Counted from the stretch's first letter, positions 10,953 through 21,895 are shown. The stretch: DNA of 64,000 nucleotides from Flectonema sp. DT1601 (GCA_964019425.1 OZ025789.1:558001-622000); one strand, 5' to 3'. Program-made: numbers and translations. Notes: a model not told the origin generated them from the letters alone.

Positions 10953-13331
10953 ATGTTTATAATCCGAAATCTGCTGGTGTTTGATGGGGTAGTCCTAATA
11001 TTATATGGAATTCTTTTGATTATAATGCCTCACGTGATACTGAAGGGATACTATAAGAAATCCGATGACGTTGGAGACGTTGAAAAATTATTAATGCGAT
11101 TGGTCGGTTGTTCGTTATCAGCTGGAGGATTCCTAAGTATAATCGCAAGTCAAATATTCGGAATAGTTGAAAAGAAGTGTTGTGTTATATTTATATCGAT
11201 AATGAGTTTAGGATGGACTCTTGTTCACGGTGTTGAGGGTGTTTATATATCAGCTGACGAATTTGATAAAACTACGACAATAACAAATTGTGGAATTGGA
11301 GTTGCGATGTTGTTATTGAACTCGTTATCGATGACCGCAGCAATTTGGTTTGAGATTCCCGAACCACAACCAAATTCAGTCAACCTTCAAACAGAAATCC
11401 CTCAACAACAACACACCAGAATATTCACAATCAATGAAGACCCTACTAACAACGACATATCTGAATCAGCAAGAGTTCCTTTCATCAGAGAATTAGAACA
11501 ACCAAAAAAAAAGAGCAGCAGAGTACGACTGCTTTCACTCGCAAAACCAGAATATAAAATAATAATAGCTGGTTGTGTTGCGTTATGTATAAGACTACCT
11601 TTCTCTTTATCAATTCCTCATTTTGTATCTGAATGTATTGGTGCCCTCATTAAAAACGATCAAGATGAAGCTGTTCGTAATGTCGTGTTATTATTAATCG
11701 CTGGAACAGTGGATGCGATGCTCGATTTTTGGAATTTTTTTCTATTTGGATTTGCTCAGCAGAGGCTTATTCGCCGATTGAGAACGAGGGTCTTTTCGAC
11801 TTTTTTATCTCAAGAAATTGGATTTTTCGATTCATCTCCAACGGGAGACATGTTGTCAAGACTGCAGTCAGACACGTCAGAGATGGGGAACGACCTCACT
11901 TGGGTGTTTCGGTGGACCATTGAAGCAGCAGTTAGGATAATGGGAATAATAGCCTACATGTTCATCAGAGACTATCGTCTTGCCTGGGTGACAGTCGCAG
12001 TTATCCCAGTCTGCGCCGTGATCAATCGTTTTTACGGTGCTTGGTTAGAAAAAAATGCCGTAAAAGTACAAAAATCTCTCGCCGAAGCAAATTCCGTCGC
12101 CCAAGAAGTCCTCGCATCCGTCAGAACAGTCTTCTCATTTAATACGCAACGTTTTGAAAGTGATCGCTATGAAACACAGATCGAATCTTGGTATCAATTA
12201 AATGTAAAACAAGTAGCAATGCAAGCAGTCTACTACATGGTTATCAGTACCTTTCTTGTTAATACTGTAGTTCAAGCATCAATTTTATTCTATGGAGTCC
12301 ATTTAGTTATTCATGAAGGCATGCAGCCATCAGTCTTGTTAGCATTTATGTTGTATCAGGGAGACTTGCAAAACTGGGTAACGAATCTTTTGAATTCATT
12401 TACGAATTTGATTAAGAGTAGTGGAGCAGGTGAAAAGGTGTTTGAACTTCTTGATAGGAAGAACCGATTACAATCATCGGAGGGAATTAGACCAGAATTC
12501 TCGTGTGGTTATGTTTCTGATAGCGATGAACGGTCAGCTGTTGTTGAGTTGCACAGCGTTCATTTTAAATACGAAACACGTGAACATCCTGTCCTCCGAG
12601 GCATTAATCTCTCAGTATACCCAGGCAACGTTGTAGCACTCGTTGGGCAAAGCGGAGCTGGAAAATCAACGATATTTCATCTTCTTGAACACTTCTACGA
12701 TCCGTCAATGGGTCAAGTTCTCATAAACGGCGAAGCAGTATCACGAATTGATCCTCAATGGTTACACAGTAATGTTGCTATTGTTGGTCAAGAGCCTGTT
12801 TTATTTTCAGGTTCTATTTTGAGAAATATTTTATATGCGTTGTTGGATCAGCAACCAACTCTGATGGAAGACATAGAAGCCGATTCAGTGCTGTATGACA
12901 ATGTTATGTCTAAAGTACACAGGGCAGCTGAAATAGCTAATGCCAAAGTATTTATTGAAGATTTACCTGATAGATATCTAACAGAAGTTGGTGAAAAGGG
13001 AGTTCAGCTATCCGGAGGACAAAAACAAAGAATTGCTATAGCTAGAGCTCTGGTTCAAGATCCTAAAATCGTACTTCTTGATGAGGCGACATCGGCACTT
13101 GATGCAACTTCCGAACAGCATGTTCAACAAGCTCTTGAAGCAGCAACCAAAGACAGAACTACTATCGTTATTGCTCATCGATTGTCGACCGTTGCCAGAG
13201 CAGACTGCATCTGTGTAATGGATGGTGGCGTCATAGTCGAAATGGGTACCCATGAAGAACTAATGAACAGACCAGACAACCCTGACAGTATGTCTTATAA
13301 AAAACTGGTTCAACGACAAATGGAACCTTAA
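10953..13331 (+). CDS. ABC half-transporter, ABCB/TAP type, with an extra N-terminal membrane domain
   Basis: Protein of 792 residues. Residues 1-145 hold about four hydrophobic helices not found in a minimal half-transporter. A linker leads to a six-helix type I exporter domain (about 195-480) with the coupling-helix region QRLIRRLRTRVFSTFLSQEIGFFD. The nucleotide-binding domain has Walker A GQSGAGKST near 563, the signature LSGGQKQR near 685, Walker B VLLDEATSALD near 706 and H-loop IVIAHRLS. All ATPase motifs are intact. It should work as a homo- or heterodimer exporting peptides, lipids or drugs. The extra N-terminal domain recalls TMD0 of TAP and TAPL, which targets those proteins, but here that is inference. 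Confidence 0.9.
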   Translation: MFIIRNLLVFDGVVLILYGILLIIMPHVILKGYYKKSDDVGDVEKLLMRLVGCSLSAGGFLSIIASQIFGIVEKKCCVIFISIMSLGWTLVHGVEGVYISADEFDKTTTITNCGIGVAMLLLNSLSMTAAIWFEIPEPQPNSVNLQTEIPQQQHTRIFTINEDPTNNDISESARVPFIRELEQPKKKSSRVRLLSLAKPEYKIIIAGCVALCIRLPFSLSIPHFVSECIGALIKNDQDEAVRNVVLLLIAGTVDAMLDFWNFFLFGFAQQRLIRRLRTRVFSTFLSQEIGFFDSSPTGDMLSRLQSDTSEMGNDLTWVFRWTIEAAVRIMGIIAYMFIRDYRLAWVTVAVIPVCAVINRFYGAWLEKNAVKVQKSLAEANSVAQEVLASVRTVFSFNTQRFESDRYETQIESWYQLNVKQVAMQAVYYMVISTFLVNTVVQASILFYGVHLVIHEGMQPSVLLAFMLYQGDLQNWVTNLLNSFTNLIKSSGAGEKVFELLDRKNRLQSSEGIRPEFSCGYVSDSDERSAVVELHSVHFKYETREHPVLRGINLSVYPGNVVALVGQSGAGKSTIFHLLEHFYDPSMGQVLINGEAVSRIDPQWLHSNVAIVGQEPVLFSGSILRNILYALLDQQPTLMEDIEADSVLYDNVMSKVHRAAEIANAKVFIEDLPDRYLTEVGEKGVQLSGGQKQRIAIARALVQDPKIVLLDEATSALDATSEQHVQQALEAATKDRTTIVIAHRLSTVARADCICVMDGGVIVEMGTHEELMNRPDNPDSMSYKKLVQRQMEP

Positions 13332-13601
13332 CTCTTTGATGTATAATTATCTATTGTTTTTATGATTTTTATTTTGCACCATTCTTTTTTTTTTTTTTTT
13401 TTTTTTTGTCGGAGTTGGTCAATTTTTGTTTGCGTTTTTTTTTTTTTTCGTAAAAGTTAAATTTTTCCACAGGAGCGTTTCACAAAAAAAAAAAAAAACT
13501 TAATTAATGTTTTGATCCATCGTTCGATGAGATTTTTTTTTGGTACGCAAAAAAAAAAAAAAAAATTAAAAAATATTCCTTCACCCCTTAGCCCCTCCAC
13601 A

Positions 13602-14330
13602 ATGCGGAGATCTGTCAAGTTGTTTTGTAATGTTTTTGTGGACGCAGATATTTGTCGATTGCGTGGTGAGAAAGTTTTCAATGGAATTTCTGTATGTAAG
13701 GAATTTATAACAAGAGGAGAAGCCGATAAAATATCGGAAGAGTCACTGTACTGGATGGAACATAAAACCGCAACTGAATGGGGATCCTACCGAAGTAAAA
13801 ACAGAGGTCCTCTACGCTATGAAATGACATTTCATGGTATTGGAATGAAGCAAAATATGAACGTGATAAAATCAATATCTAGTAACGACGAGAAATACGT
13901 CCGATCAGTCTTCCATGCTCCTCGTTGTTTGCAAATAGCTGATAAAATTCAGGGATTGGGATTAACAGCGGAGGGTTGTTTCATAAATTCATTTCGAATG
14001 AATGAATATTTATATCCTGACAGCGGTTCTCTGGCACATAGAGATCATTCGTTGGAGGGAACGATGTTTTTCATATTATCAATTCACGATGGAGTTATTC
14101 ATTTTGATGATCCCAGCAGTGATTCCCTGGTATCGGTTATGCTACCCGCGCGTTCTCTTCTTCAGGTGGGTAGCCCTGCTTCAACTTCTTGGAGGCATTT
14201 TATCCCGACTGAAGCTGTCGTAACACATAATGGTCGGAAAATAAAAAAAGATTATCGCCAAAGTATTGCGTTCTTCTCTATTGATAAAGAAGCAGTCCAT
14301 CTTTTAGACGATATGCGTGTTGGGTATTAA
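13602..14330 (+). CDS. AlkB-like Fe(II)/2-oxoglutarate dioxygenase
   Basis: Protein of 242 residues from the ATG at 13602, eleven bases after an AG at 13590-13591; the upstream in-frame extension is low-complexity and rejected. INSFRMNEYLYPDSG..AHRDH near residues 130-148 matches the AlkB NxYxxG...HxD metal-binding strand, RHFIP near 197-200 supplies the distal His, and DYRQSIAFF matches the RxxxxxR 2-oxoglutarate-binding strand only in part. AlkB enzymes demethylate DNA, RNA or protein. Which ALKBH subfamily is unclear. Confidence 0.7.
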   Translation: MRRSVKLFCNVFVDADICRLRGEKVFNGISVCKEFITRGEADKISEESLYWMEHKTATEWGSYRSKNRGPLRYEMTFHGIGMKQNMNVIKSISSNDEKYVRSVFHAPRCLQIADKIQGLGLTAEGCFINSFRMNEYLYPDSGSLAHRDHSLEGTMFFILSIHDGVIHFDDPSSDSLVSVMLPARSLLQVGSPASTSWRHFIPTEAVVTHNGRKIKKDYRQSIAFFSIDKEAVHLLDDMRVGY

Positions 14331-14744
14331 CATTACTGTAAGTAATTAATGAATCACTCACAAGAATGTATCTTATGATATGAGAAAATCAGATTCATTT
14401 GTTAGCAGTTATTCGTTTTCACGTTGCATCTATGGATCGAGTTTTAGAAGGCTTTGGATAGAAAGAGAGAAAACAGTTAGCTAGTTAAAAAGAAGTCACA
14501 GGTCAGCTGTGATCACAATCGATGTTTTTATCTCGTGGTTTGAAGCTAACCGAATCAATATAATATTGTTGAGATGTACTTCATTGTGACTTTATATTCA
14601 TCACAAAGGTTTTTAACGTATTCCCCACGAAGATGTAAAGGTCCTGCTGAATGTTTTTTGTCGTTTAATAATTGTTTGTTTTATTTTCTTTAATAATTCA
14701 TCTCGGCAGATAAAATAGTAAAACAACAACAACAACAACCGAAT
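14331..14744. other. Intergenic region before the MRH-like array
   Basis: Unique sequence up to about 14680. From there it matches the last part of the array's upstream region (TTTAATAATTCATCTCGGCAG), with an AG at 14708-14709 and a CAA5 leader before the first gene. The larger conserved upstream module of the other copies is absent here. Confidence 0.7.
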
Positions 14745-15200
14745 ATGAAGACTTGTCTAATTCTCTCGATGTTGGTTTCCACTTTGGGAATGCAACTGAA
14801 AGTAGACGCGACGAATCCTTGCATTGCTACTGGAAACGGAACAAAATTCGACATCAGCAATCTGTTTGAGTATCCAATCAAAGCCACTAACAAGTACGAG
14901 TACACCTTCAATCCTTGTCGCCCTGTTCCATGTAATGGAGAAAGTAATGATGCGGCTTTTTGTCAGGCGGCAGACTTTCCGAGAGTGGGAGGAGAGGTTC
15001 ACGGTGCGATCTGGTTTTTAGACAGCTTCAGTCCATGTCAATTCAGAGTGTTGTTCCCAAATGGGTTGTACTGGAGAGCTTCATGGGTCACCTTCACTGA
15101 AGACCCAAAACAAGAAAATGGAAAGTTTGAAGCCCTCGGAGAATACCCTTCTGAGATCTATAACTTCAAGGTTACACACAAGAACGTAGGACCAGTCTGA
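14745..15200 (+). CDS. MRH-like small secreted glycoprotein, copy 1
   Basis: Protein of 151 residues. A signal peptide (MKTCLILSMLVSTLGMQLKVDA) is followed by a mature domain with five cysteines (C26, C58, C63, C73, C98). The pattern C..(N-glycan).KFDISNL..YEYTFNPC..C....NDAAFCQ...GG and a late IYNFKV strand resembles mannose-6-phosphate receptor homology (MRH) domains, which bind phosphomannosyl or high-mannose glycans. The final Cys of a classical MRH is missing, so the assignment is tentative. N31 is in an NGT sequon. Lineage 1: SFSPCQF variable segment, tail KNVGPV, spacer type A. The leader carries five CAA units. Confidence 0.7.
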   Translation: MKTCLILSMLVSTLGMQLKVDATNPCIATGNGTKFDISNLFEYPIKATNKYEYTFNPCRPVPCNGESNDAAFCQAADFPRVGGEVHGAIWFLDSFSPCQFRVLFPNGLYWRASWVTFTEDPKQENGKFEALGEYPSEIYNFKVTHKNVGPV

Positions 15201-16063
15201 GCTGCTGACTGGGTTCTTGTGATGCGCAAGTAGGTTGTCTCTTTTTTGATGTTCCTCTTGTTTTGTGTAAATCGTATTATAACTGAAAACAATTTGTTTC
15301 CCAACGTTTCATTATTTTCACAACTCGAGTGATTTATGGAAACCTATTCCTTGTTCGCAATAATTAAAATTGTATCTTGTTTTCTGATAAAATAACTTTT
15401 TTTTAGTTTATTTGGTTTTCATTAAAAATATCACTTTCTGAGCAAATAGACTGAACCAGTAGAGTTATTTCTTTATTGATTCTTCCTTTTCGTGTTTTTT
15501 TTGTGTTTTACATTTATTACTATTCTCCCTTAGGGATGTAATCTGTAATTTGTTTTGTTCAATTTGCCCTACACTTTTTCTAACTAACTAGTTTCTGATA
15601 ACAATCAGTCAACTCTTCCTGTTTTTATAAATCAAGAAATCTTGTTTCATGCAATCTAGTTGCATGGCAGTCTGTTTCCACACCAATGGGGAAGTCAAAA
15701 AAAGGGATCTTTGATAACTCCCCGAATGAAATATAAAACTTTTTGTTAAAACAAAAGTTCCTCCTTGTGAAAAAGAAAATAAAGACCTGTGTTAATATAA
15801 CACTCGTTGAACTCTTTACGTACTTTGCACCTCTTACTCTCGGAGGGCCGTAATACAAAATACAAAAAATGATTTTCGTCTTTTAAGGAAAGTTAATTCT
15901 TATTACAGGTTCAGATTGCCAATACAAACGATGTGTGTGATTTTATTCTGAGTGTTGGTATCAAAGTAGATTACACAGGCAAAACATTAATATGTTCACT
16001 CTTTGTTTTCTTTAATAATTCATCTCGGCAGATAAAATAGTAAAACAACAACAACAACCGAAT
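15201..16063. other. Array spacer, type A
   Basis: Non-coding spacer, repeated almost exactly after copy 2 (16520-17382) and, with small changes, after copy 5 (21240-22115). It carries the conserved upstream module (about 15889-15992) shortly before the next gene. In the first two copies the 5' arm of the spacer hairpin is deleted. Confidence 0.75.
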
Positions 16064-16519
16064 ATGAAGACTTGTCTAATTCTCTCGATGTTGGTTTCCA
16101 CTTTGGGAATGCAACTGAAAGTAGACGCGACGAATCCTTGCATTGCTACTGGAAACGGAACAAAATTCGACATCAGCAATCTGTTTGAGTATCCAATCAA
16201 AGCCACTAACAAGTACGAGTACACCTTCAATCCTTGTCGCCCTGTTCCATGTAATGGAGAAAGTAATGATGCGGCTTTTTGTCAGGCGGCAGACTTTCCG
16301 AGAGTGGGAGGAGAGGTTCACGGTGCGATCTGGTTTTTAGACAGCTTCAGTCCATGTCAATTCAGAGTGTTGTTCCCAAATGGGTTGTACTGGAGAGCTT
16401 CATGGGTCACCTTCACTGAAGACCCAAAACAAGAAAATGGAAAGTTTGAAGCCCTCGGAGAATACCCTTCTGAGATCTATAACTTCAAGGTTACACACAA
16501 GAACGTAGGACCAGTCTGA
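16064..16519 (+). CDS. MRH-like small secreted glycoprotein, copy 2
   Basis: Its 151-residue product is identical to copy 1, and the flanking spacer is nearly so, which points to a very recent duplication or gene conversion. It has the full upstream module at about 15889-15992, an AG before AATAGTAAAA and a leader with four CAA units. Lineage 1. Confidence 0.75.
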   Translation: MKTCLILSMLVSTLGMQLKVDATNPCIATGNGTKFDISNLFEYPIKATNKYEYTFNPCRPVPCNGESNDAAFCQAADFPRVGGEVHGAIWFLDSFSPCQFRVLFPNGLYWRASWVTFTEDPKQENGKFEALGEYPSEIYNFKVTHKNVGPV

Positions 16520-17382
16520 GCTGCTGACTGGGTTCTTGTGATGCGCAAGTAGGTTGTCTCTTTTTTGATGTTCCTCTTGTTTTGTGTAAATCGTATTATA
16601 ACTGAAAACAATTTGTTTCCCAACGTTTCATTATTTTCACAACTCGAGTGATTTATGGAAACCTATTCCTTGTTCGCAATAATTAAAATTGTATCTTGTT
16701 TTCTGATAAAATAACTTTTTTTTAGTTTATTTGGTTTTCATTAAAAATATCACTTTCTGAGCAAATAGACTGAACCAGTAGAGTTATTTCTTTATTGATT
16801 CTTCCTTTTCGTGTTTTTTTTGTGTTTTACATTTATTACTATTCTCCCTTAGGGATGTAATCTGTAATTTGTTTTGTTCAATTTGCCCTACACTTTTTCT
16901 AACTAACTAGTTTCTGATAACAATCAGTCAACTCTTCCTGTTTTTATAAATCAAGAAATCTTGTTTCATGCAATCTAGTTGCATGGCAGTCTGTTTCCAC
17001 ACCAATGGGGAAGTCAAAAAAAGGGATCTTTGATAACTCCCCGAATGAAATATAAAACTTTTTGTTAAAACAAAAGTTCCTCCTTGTGAAAAAGAAAATA
17101 AAGACCTGTGTTAATATAACACTCGTTGAACTCTTTACGTACTTTGCACCTCTTACTCTCGGAGGGCCGTAATACAAAATACAAAAAATGATTTTCGTCT
17201 TTTAAGGAAAGTTAATTCTTATTACAGGTTCAGATTGCCAATACAAACGATGTGTGTGATTTTATTCTGAGTGTTGGTATCAAAGTAGATTACACAGGCA
17301 AAACATTAATATGTTCACTCTTTGTTTTCTTTAATAATTCATCTCGGCAGATAAAATAGTAAAACAACAACAACAACCGAAT

Positions 17383-17838
17383 ATGAAGACTTGTCTAATT
17401 CTCTCGATGTTGGTTTCCACTTTGGGAATGCAACTGAAAGTAGACGCGACGAATCCTTGCATTGCTACTGGAAACGGAACAAAATTCGACATCAGCAATC
17501 TGTTTGAGTATCCAATCAAAGCCACTAACAAGTACGAGTACACCTTCAATCCTTGTCGCCCTGTTCCATGTAATGGAGAAAGTAATGATGCGGCTTTTTG
17601 TCAGGCGGCAGACTTTCCAAGAGTGGGAGGAGAGGTTCACAGTGCGATCTGGTTTTTAGAAAATATGAAGCCATGTAAATTCAGAGTGTTGTTCCTGAAT
17701 GGGTACAAGTGGAGAGCTTCATGGGTCACCTTCACTGAAGACCCAACCCAAGAAAATGGAAAGTTTGAAGCCCTCGGAGAATACCCTTCTGAGATCTATA
17801 ACTTCAAGGTTACACACAAGAACGTAGGACCAGTCTGA
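17383..17838 (+). CDS. MRH-like small secreted glycoprotein, copy 3
   Basis: 151 residues. It differs from copies 1-2 mainly in the segment 87-110, which reads SAIWFLENMKPCKF...LNGYKW, and has DPTQ instead of DPKQ. All five mature cysteines and the NGT sequon are kept. Its 3' spacer is type B with GTAAGTAAACGCTTCC, shared with copy 7. Lineage 2. Confidence 0.75.
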   Translation: MKTCLILSMLVSTLGMQLKVDATNPCIATGNGTKFDISNLFEYPIKATNKYEYTFNPCRPVPCNGESNDAAFCQAADFPRVGGEVHSAIWFLENMKPCKFRVLFLNGYKWRASWVTFTEDPTQENGKFEALGEYPSEIYNFKVTHKNVGPV

Positions 17839-19104
17839 GCTGCTGACTGGGTTCTTGCGATGCGCAAGTAGGGCTCTCTCTCCTTTTGTTTTCTTATTTT
17901 TTTTGTAAGTAAACGCTTCCAAAGATTGAATACTTCTTTGGTGGAAAAATAAAAAGAAAAAATCACTTTCTAACTGCGCACCTTTAATAAATAATGTCAT
18001 GTACGTCAACTATGTGATGTTGCTTCCGGCGCCATGTGTGTCCTGTGAACTATGCGGCTAAAAATGATTTCCAAAACGTTTTTTTTCTGATAAATTTTTT
18101 TCGTAGCTCACATGAAGAATATTAACAGTGTTCTTCATTGAGTATAGGGTTATGATTATTATTATAACTTTTTTAATTTCCAACTACTATCTTGAATCAA
18201 GAACCTCTACGTTGTTGACCGTCTACAAGAGTGATGAAAACCTGTTTTTTGATTTGGATTTCACATTCTCTGGAGCAATGGACTAAACCATAAGAGATCT
18301 TTTTTTTTGAATGTGTTATTGGAATATTTTAATTAAACAAAATACTGGGATTCCTGTGTGGAGTATTTCTTGTTGTGATTCTTCCCTTTTGTGTTAAAAG
18401 TTTTTTTTTCATTTTCTGTTATTTATTTTTATTTTTTTCTTTCAAGTTTATAGATCTAATCTGTAACCTTTGATTTTCCCGGTGGGTGTGGGTAGTCACT
18501 TGCTTCTGGTTAATTCACGTCTCTTCTCTTGTGTATTGATCTCATGACTGGTACCTCATCTTTGGAAAGTTTTAACTTCGATAAATAATTTATGATGTGT
18601 ATTTGACTCATATTAAAGGTGCGTTTTTTTTTTGGAGGTTGTAAAAAATCTTCTGCACTTTTTCTAACTAACTTCAAAGTTTTTTGTGAAATGAAATTCC
18701 TCTCAAACTTCTGCTATCTATGAAGGTCTTCAATTGATGTGAAAAAAAAAGAATTATTCTTTTGGAAAAAGGGAAGTGAAAATTAAAAAAAGAAAATAGA
18801 GACCTGTGTTAATATAACACTCGTTGAACTATTAGTTCATAGGCGGCAGCTCTGCTTTGCACCTCTTACTCTCAGAGGGCCGTTTTACGAACGAAAAATG
18901 ATTATTGTCTTTTAAGGAAAGTTAATTCTTATTACAGGTTCAGATTGCCAATACAAACGATGTGTGTGATTTTATTATGAGTGTTGGTATCAAAGTAGAT
19001 TACACAGGCAAAACGTTAATATGTTCACTCTTTATTTTCTTTAATAATTCATCTCGGCAGATAAAATAGTAAAACAACAACAACAACAACAACAACAACC
19101 GAAT
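17839..19104. other. Array spacer, type B
   Basis: Non-coding spacer. It holds a hairpin-forming segment (18842-18882) with flanking inverted GAACTA/TAGTTC, the upstream module (about 18917-19020) and an eight-unit CAA leader before copy 4. Confidence 0.75.
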
Positions 19105-19566
19105 ATGAAGACTTGTCTAATTCTCTCGATGTTGGTTTCCACTTTGGGAATGCAACTAAAAGTAGACGCGACGAATCCTTGCATTGCTACTGGAAACAAC
19201 ACAAAATTCGACATCAGCAATCTGTTTGAGTATCCAATCAAAGCTACTAACAAGTACGAGTACACCTTCAATCCTTGTCGCCCTGTTCCATGTGCTGGAG
19301 AAAGTAATGACGCGGCTTTTTGTCAGGCGGCAGACTTTCCGAGAGTGGGAGGAGAGGTTCACGGTGCGATCTGGTTTTTAGACAGCTTCAGTCCATGTAA
19401 ATTCAGAGTGTTGTTCCCGAATGGGTTGTACTGGAGAGCTTCATGGGTCACCTTCGTTGAAGACCCAAAACAAGAAAATGGAAAGTTTGAAGCCCTCGGA
19501 GAATACCCTTATGAGATCTATAACTTCAAGGTTACCCACAAGGACATAAAACCAATCTGGGGCTGA
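19105..19566 (+). CDS. MRH-like small secreted glycoprotein, copy 4
   Basis: 153 residues. Lineage 3: the sequon is NNT instead of NGT, the second Cys pair is followed by AGESN, the variable segment is DSFSPCKF, the later strand reads TFVEDPKQ, and the tail is KDIKPIWG. Five mature cysteines are kept. The leader has eight CAA units, the longest in the array. Confidence 0.75.
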   Translation: MKTCLILSMLVSTLGMQLKVDATNPCIATGNNTKFDISNLFEYPIKATNKYEYTFNPCRPVPCAGESNDAAFCQAADFPRVGGEVHGAIWFLDSFSPCKFRVLFPNGLYWRASWVTFVEDPKQENGKFEALGEYPYEIYNFKVTHKDIKPIWG

Positions 19567-20783
19567 ATGGGTTCTTGTGATGAGCAAGTAGGGCTCTCTC
19601 TCGTTTTTTTTGTTTTCTTGTTTTTTTTTGTGAAATAAATGCTTCCAAAGATTGAATACTTCTTTGGTGGAAAAAAAAAAAAAAGAAAAAATCATTTTCT
19701 AACTGCGCACCTTTAATCAATAATGTCATGTACGTCAACTATGTGATGTTGCTTCCGGCGCCATGTGTGTCCTGTGAACTTTGCGGCTAAAAATGATTTC
19801 CAAAACGTTTTTTTTCTGATAAATCTTTTTCGTAGCTCACATGAAGAATATTAACAGTGTTCTTCATTGAGTATAGGGTTATGATTATTATTGTAACTTT
19901 TTTTAATTTCCAACTACTATCTTGAATCAAGAACCTCTACGTTGTTGACCGTCTACAAGAGTGATGAAAACCTGTTTTTTGATTTGGATTTCACATTCTC
20001 TGGAGCAATGGACTAAACCATAAGAGATCTTTTTTTTTTGAATGTGTTATTGGAATATTTTAAATAAACAAAATACTGGGATTCCTGTGTGGAGTATTTC
20101 TTGTTGTGATTCTTCCCTTTTGTGTTTAAAATTTTTTTTTTCATTTTCTGTTATTTATTTCTATTTTTTTCTTTCAAGTTTATAGATCTTCGATGGGTGT
20201 GGGTAGTCACTTGCTTCTGGTTAATTCACGTCTCTTCTCTTGTGTATTGATCCCATGACTGGCACCTCATCTTTGGAAAGTTTTAATTTCGATAAATAAT
20301 TTATGATGTGTATGTGACTCATAATGTTATAAAATATCTTCTGCACTTTTTCTAACTAACTTCAAAGTTTTTTGTGAAATGAAATTCCTCTCAAACTTCT
20401 GCTATCTATGATGGTCTTCAATTGATGTAAAAAAAAGAATTTTTCTTTTGGAAAAAGAGAAAAGAAAATTAAAAAAAGAAAATAGAGACCTGTGTTAATA
20501 TAACACTCGTTGAACTATTAGTTCATAAGCGGCAGCTCTGCTTTGCATCTTACTCTCAGAGGGCCGTATTACAAAATACAAAAAATGATTTTTGTTTTTA
20601 TTTTAGGGAAAGTTAATTCTTATTACAGGTTCAGATTGCCAATACAAACGATGTGTGTGATTTTATTCTGAGTGTTGGTATCAAAGTAGATTACACAGGC
20701 AAAACATTAATATTTTAACTCTTTATTTTCTTTAATAATTCATCTCGGCAGATAAAATAGTAAAACAACAACAACAACCGAAT

Positions 20784-21239
20784 ATGAAGACTTGTCTAAT
20801 TCTCTCGATGTTGGTTTCCACTTTGGGAATGCAACTGAAAGTAGACGCGACGAATCCTTGCATTGCTACTGGAAACGGAACAAAATTCGACATCAGCAAT
20901 CTGTTTGAGTATCCAATCAAAGCCACTAACAAGTACGAGTACACCTTCAATCCTTGTCGCCCTGTTCCATGTAATGGAGAAAGTAATGATGCGGCTTTTT
21001 GTCAGGCGGCAGACTTTCCAAGAGTGGGAGGAGAGGTTCACAGTGCGATCTGGTTTTTAGACAGCTTCAGTCCATGTCAATTCAGAGTGCTGTTCCCAAA
21101 TGGGTTGTACTGGAGAGCTTCATGGGTCACCTTCACTGAAGACCCAAACCAAGAAAATGGAAAGTTTGAAGCCCTCGGAGAATACCCTTCTGAGATCTAT
21201 AACTTCAAGGTTACACACAAGAACGTAGGACCAGTCTGA
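20784..21239 (+). CDS. MRH-like small secreted glycoprotein, copy 5
   Basis: 151 residues. Lineage 1 by its SFSPCQF segment, KNVGPV tail and type A spacer, but with SAIW instead of GAIW and DPNQ instead of DPKQ, as in lineage 2. It therefore looks like a mosaic. Four CAA units in the leader. Confidence 0.75.
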   Translation: MKTCLILSMLVSTLGMQLKVDATNPCIATGNGTKFDISNLFEYPIKATNKYEYTFNPCRPVPCNGESNDAAFCQAADFPRVGGEVHSAIWFLDSFSPCQFRVLFPNGLYWRASWVTFTEDPNQENGKFEALGEYPSEIYNFKVTHKNVGPV

Positions 21240-21852
21240 GCTGCTGACTGGGTTCTTGTGATGCGCAAGTAGGTTGTCTCTTTTTTGATGTTCCTCTTGT
21301 TTTGTGTAAATCGTATTATAACTGAAAACAATTTGTTTCCCAACGTTTCATTATTTTCACAACTCGAGTGATTTATGGAAACCTATTCCTTGTTCGCAAT
21401 AATTAAAATTGTATCTTGTTTTCTGATAAAATAACTTTTTTTTACGGATTTCGTAGTTTATTTGGTTTTCATTAAAAATAGACTGAATCAGTAGAGTTAT
21501 TTCTTTATTGATTCTTCCTTTTCGTGTTTTTTTTGTGTTTTACATTTATTACTATTCTCCCTTAGGGATGTAATCTGTAATTTGTTTTGTTCAATTTGCC
21601 CTACACTTTTTCTAACTAACTAGTTTCTGATAACAATCAGTCAACTCTTCCTGTTTTTATAAATCAAGAAATCTTGTTTCATGCAATCTAGTTGCATGGC
21701 AGTCTGTTTCCATACCAATGGGGAAGTCAAAAAAAGGGATCTTTGATAACTCCCCGAATGAAATATAAAACTTTTTGTTAAAACAAAAGTTCCTCCTTGT
21801 GAAAAAGAAAATAAAGACCTGCGTTAATATAACACTCGTTGAACTCTTTACG

Positions 21853-21895
21853 TACGGCGGCTCTGCTTTGCACCTCTTACTCTCAGAGGGCCGTA
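21853..21895 (+). other. Conserved spacer hairpin of the array
   Basis: Arms TACGGC-GGCTCTG and CAGAG-GGCCGTA pair around an 18-base loop with a small internal bulge. Matching segments lie at 18842-18882, about 20529-20568 and 23424-23464. The first two spacers have lost the left arm. Possible RNA processing or 3'-end element. Confidence 0.55.

Noticed and set aside
14757-15002. Minus-strand frames repeated in each array unit
   Set aside because: They are shadows of the MRH-like genes and change only as those genes do.
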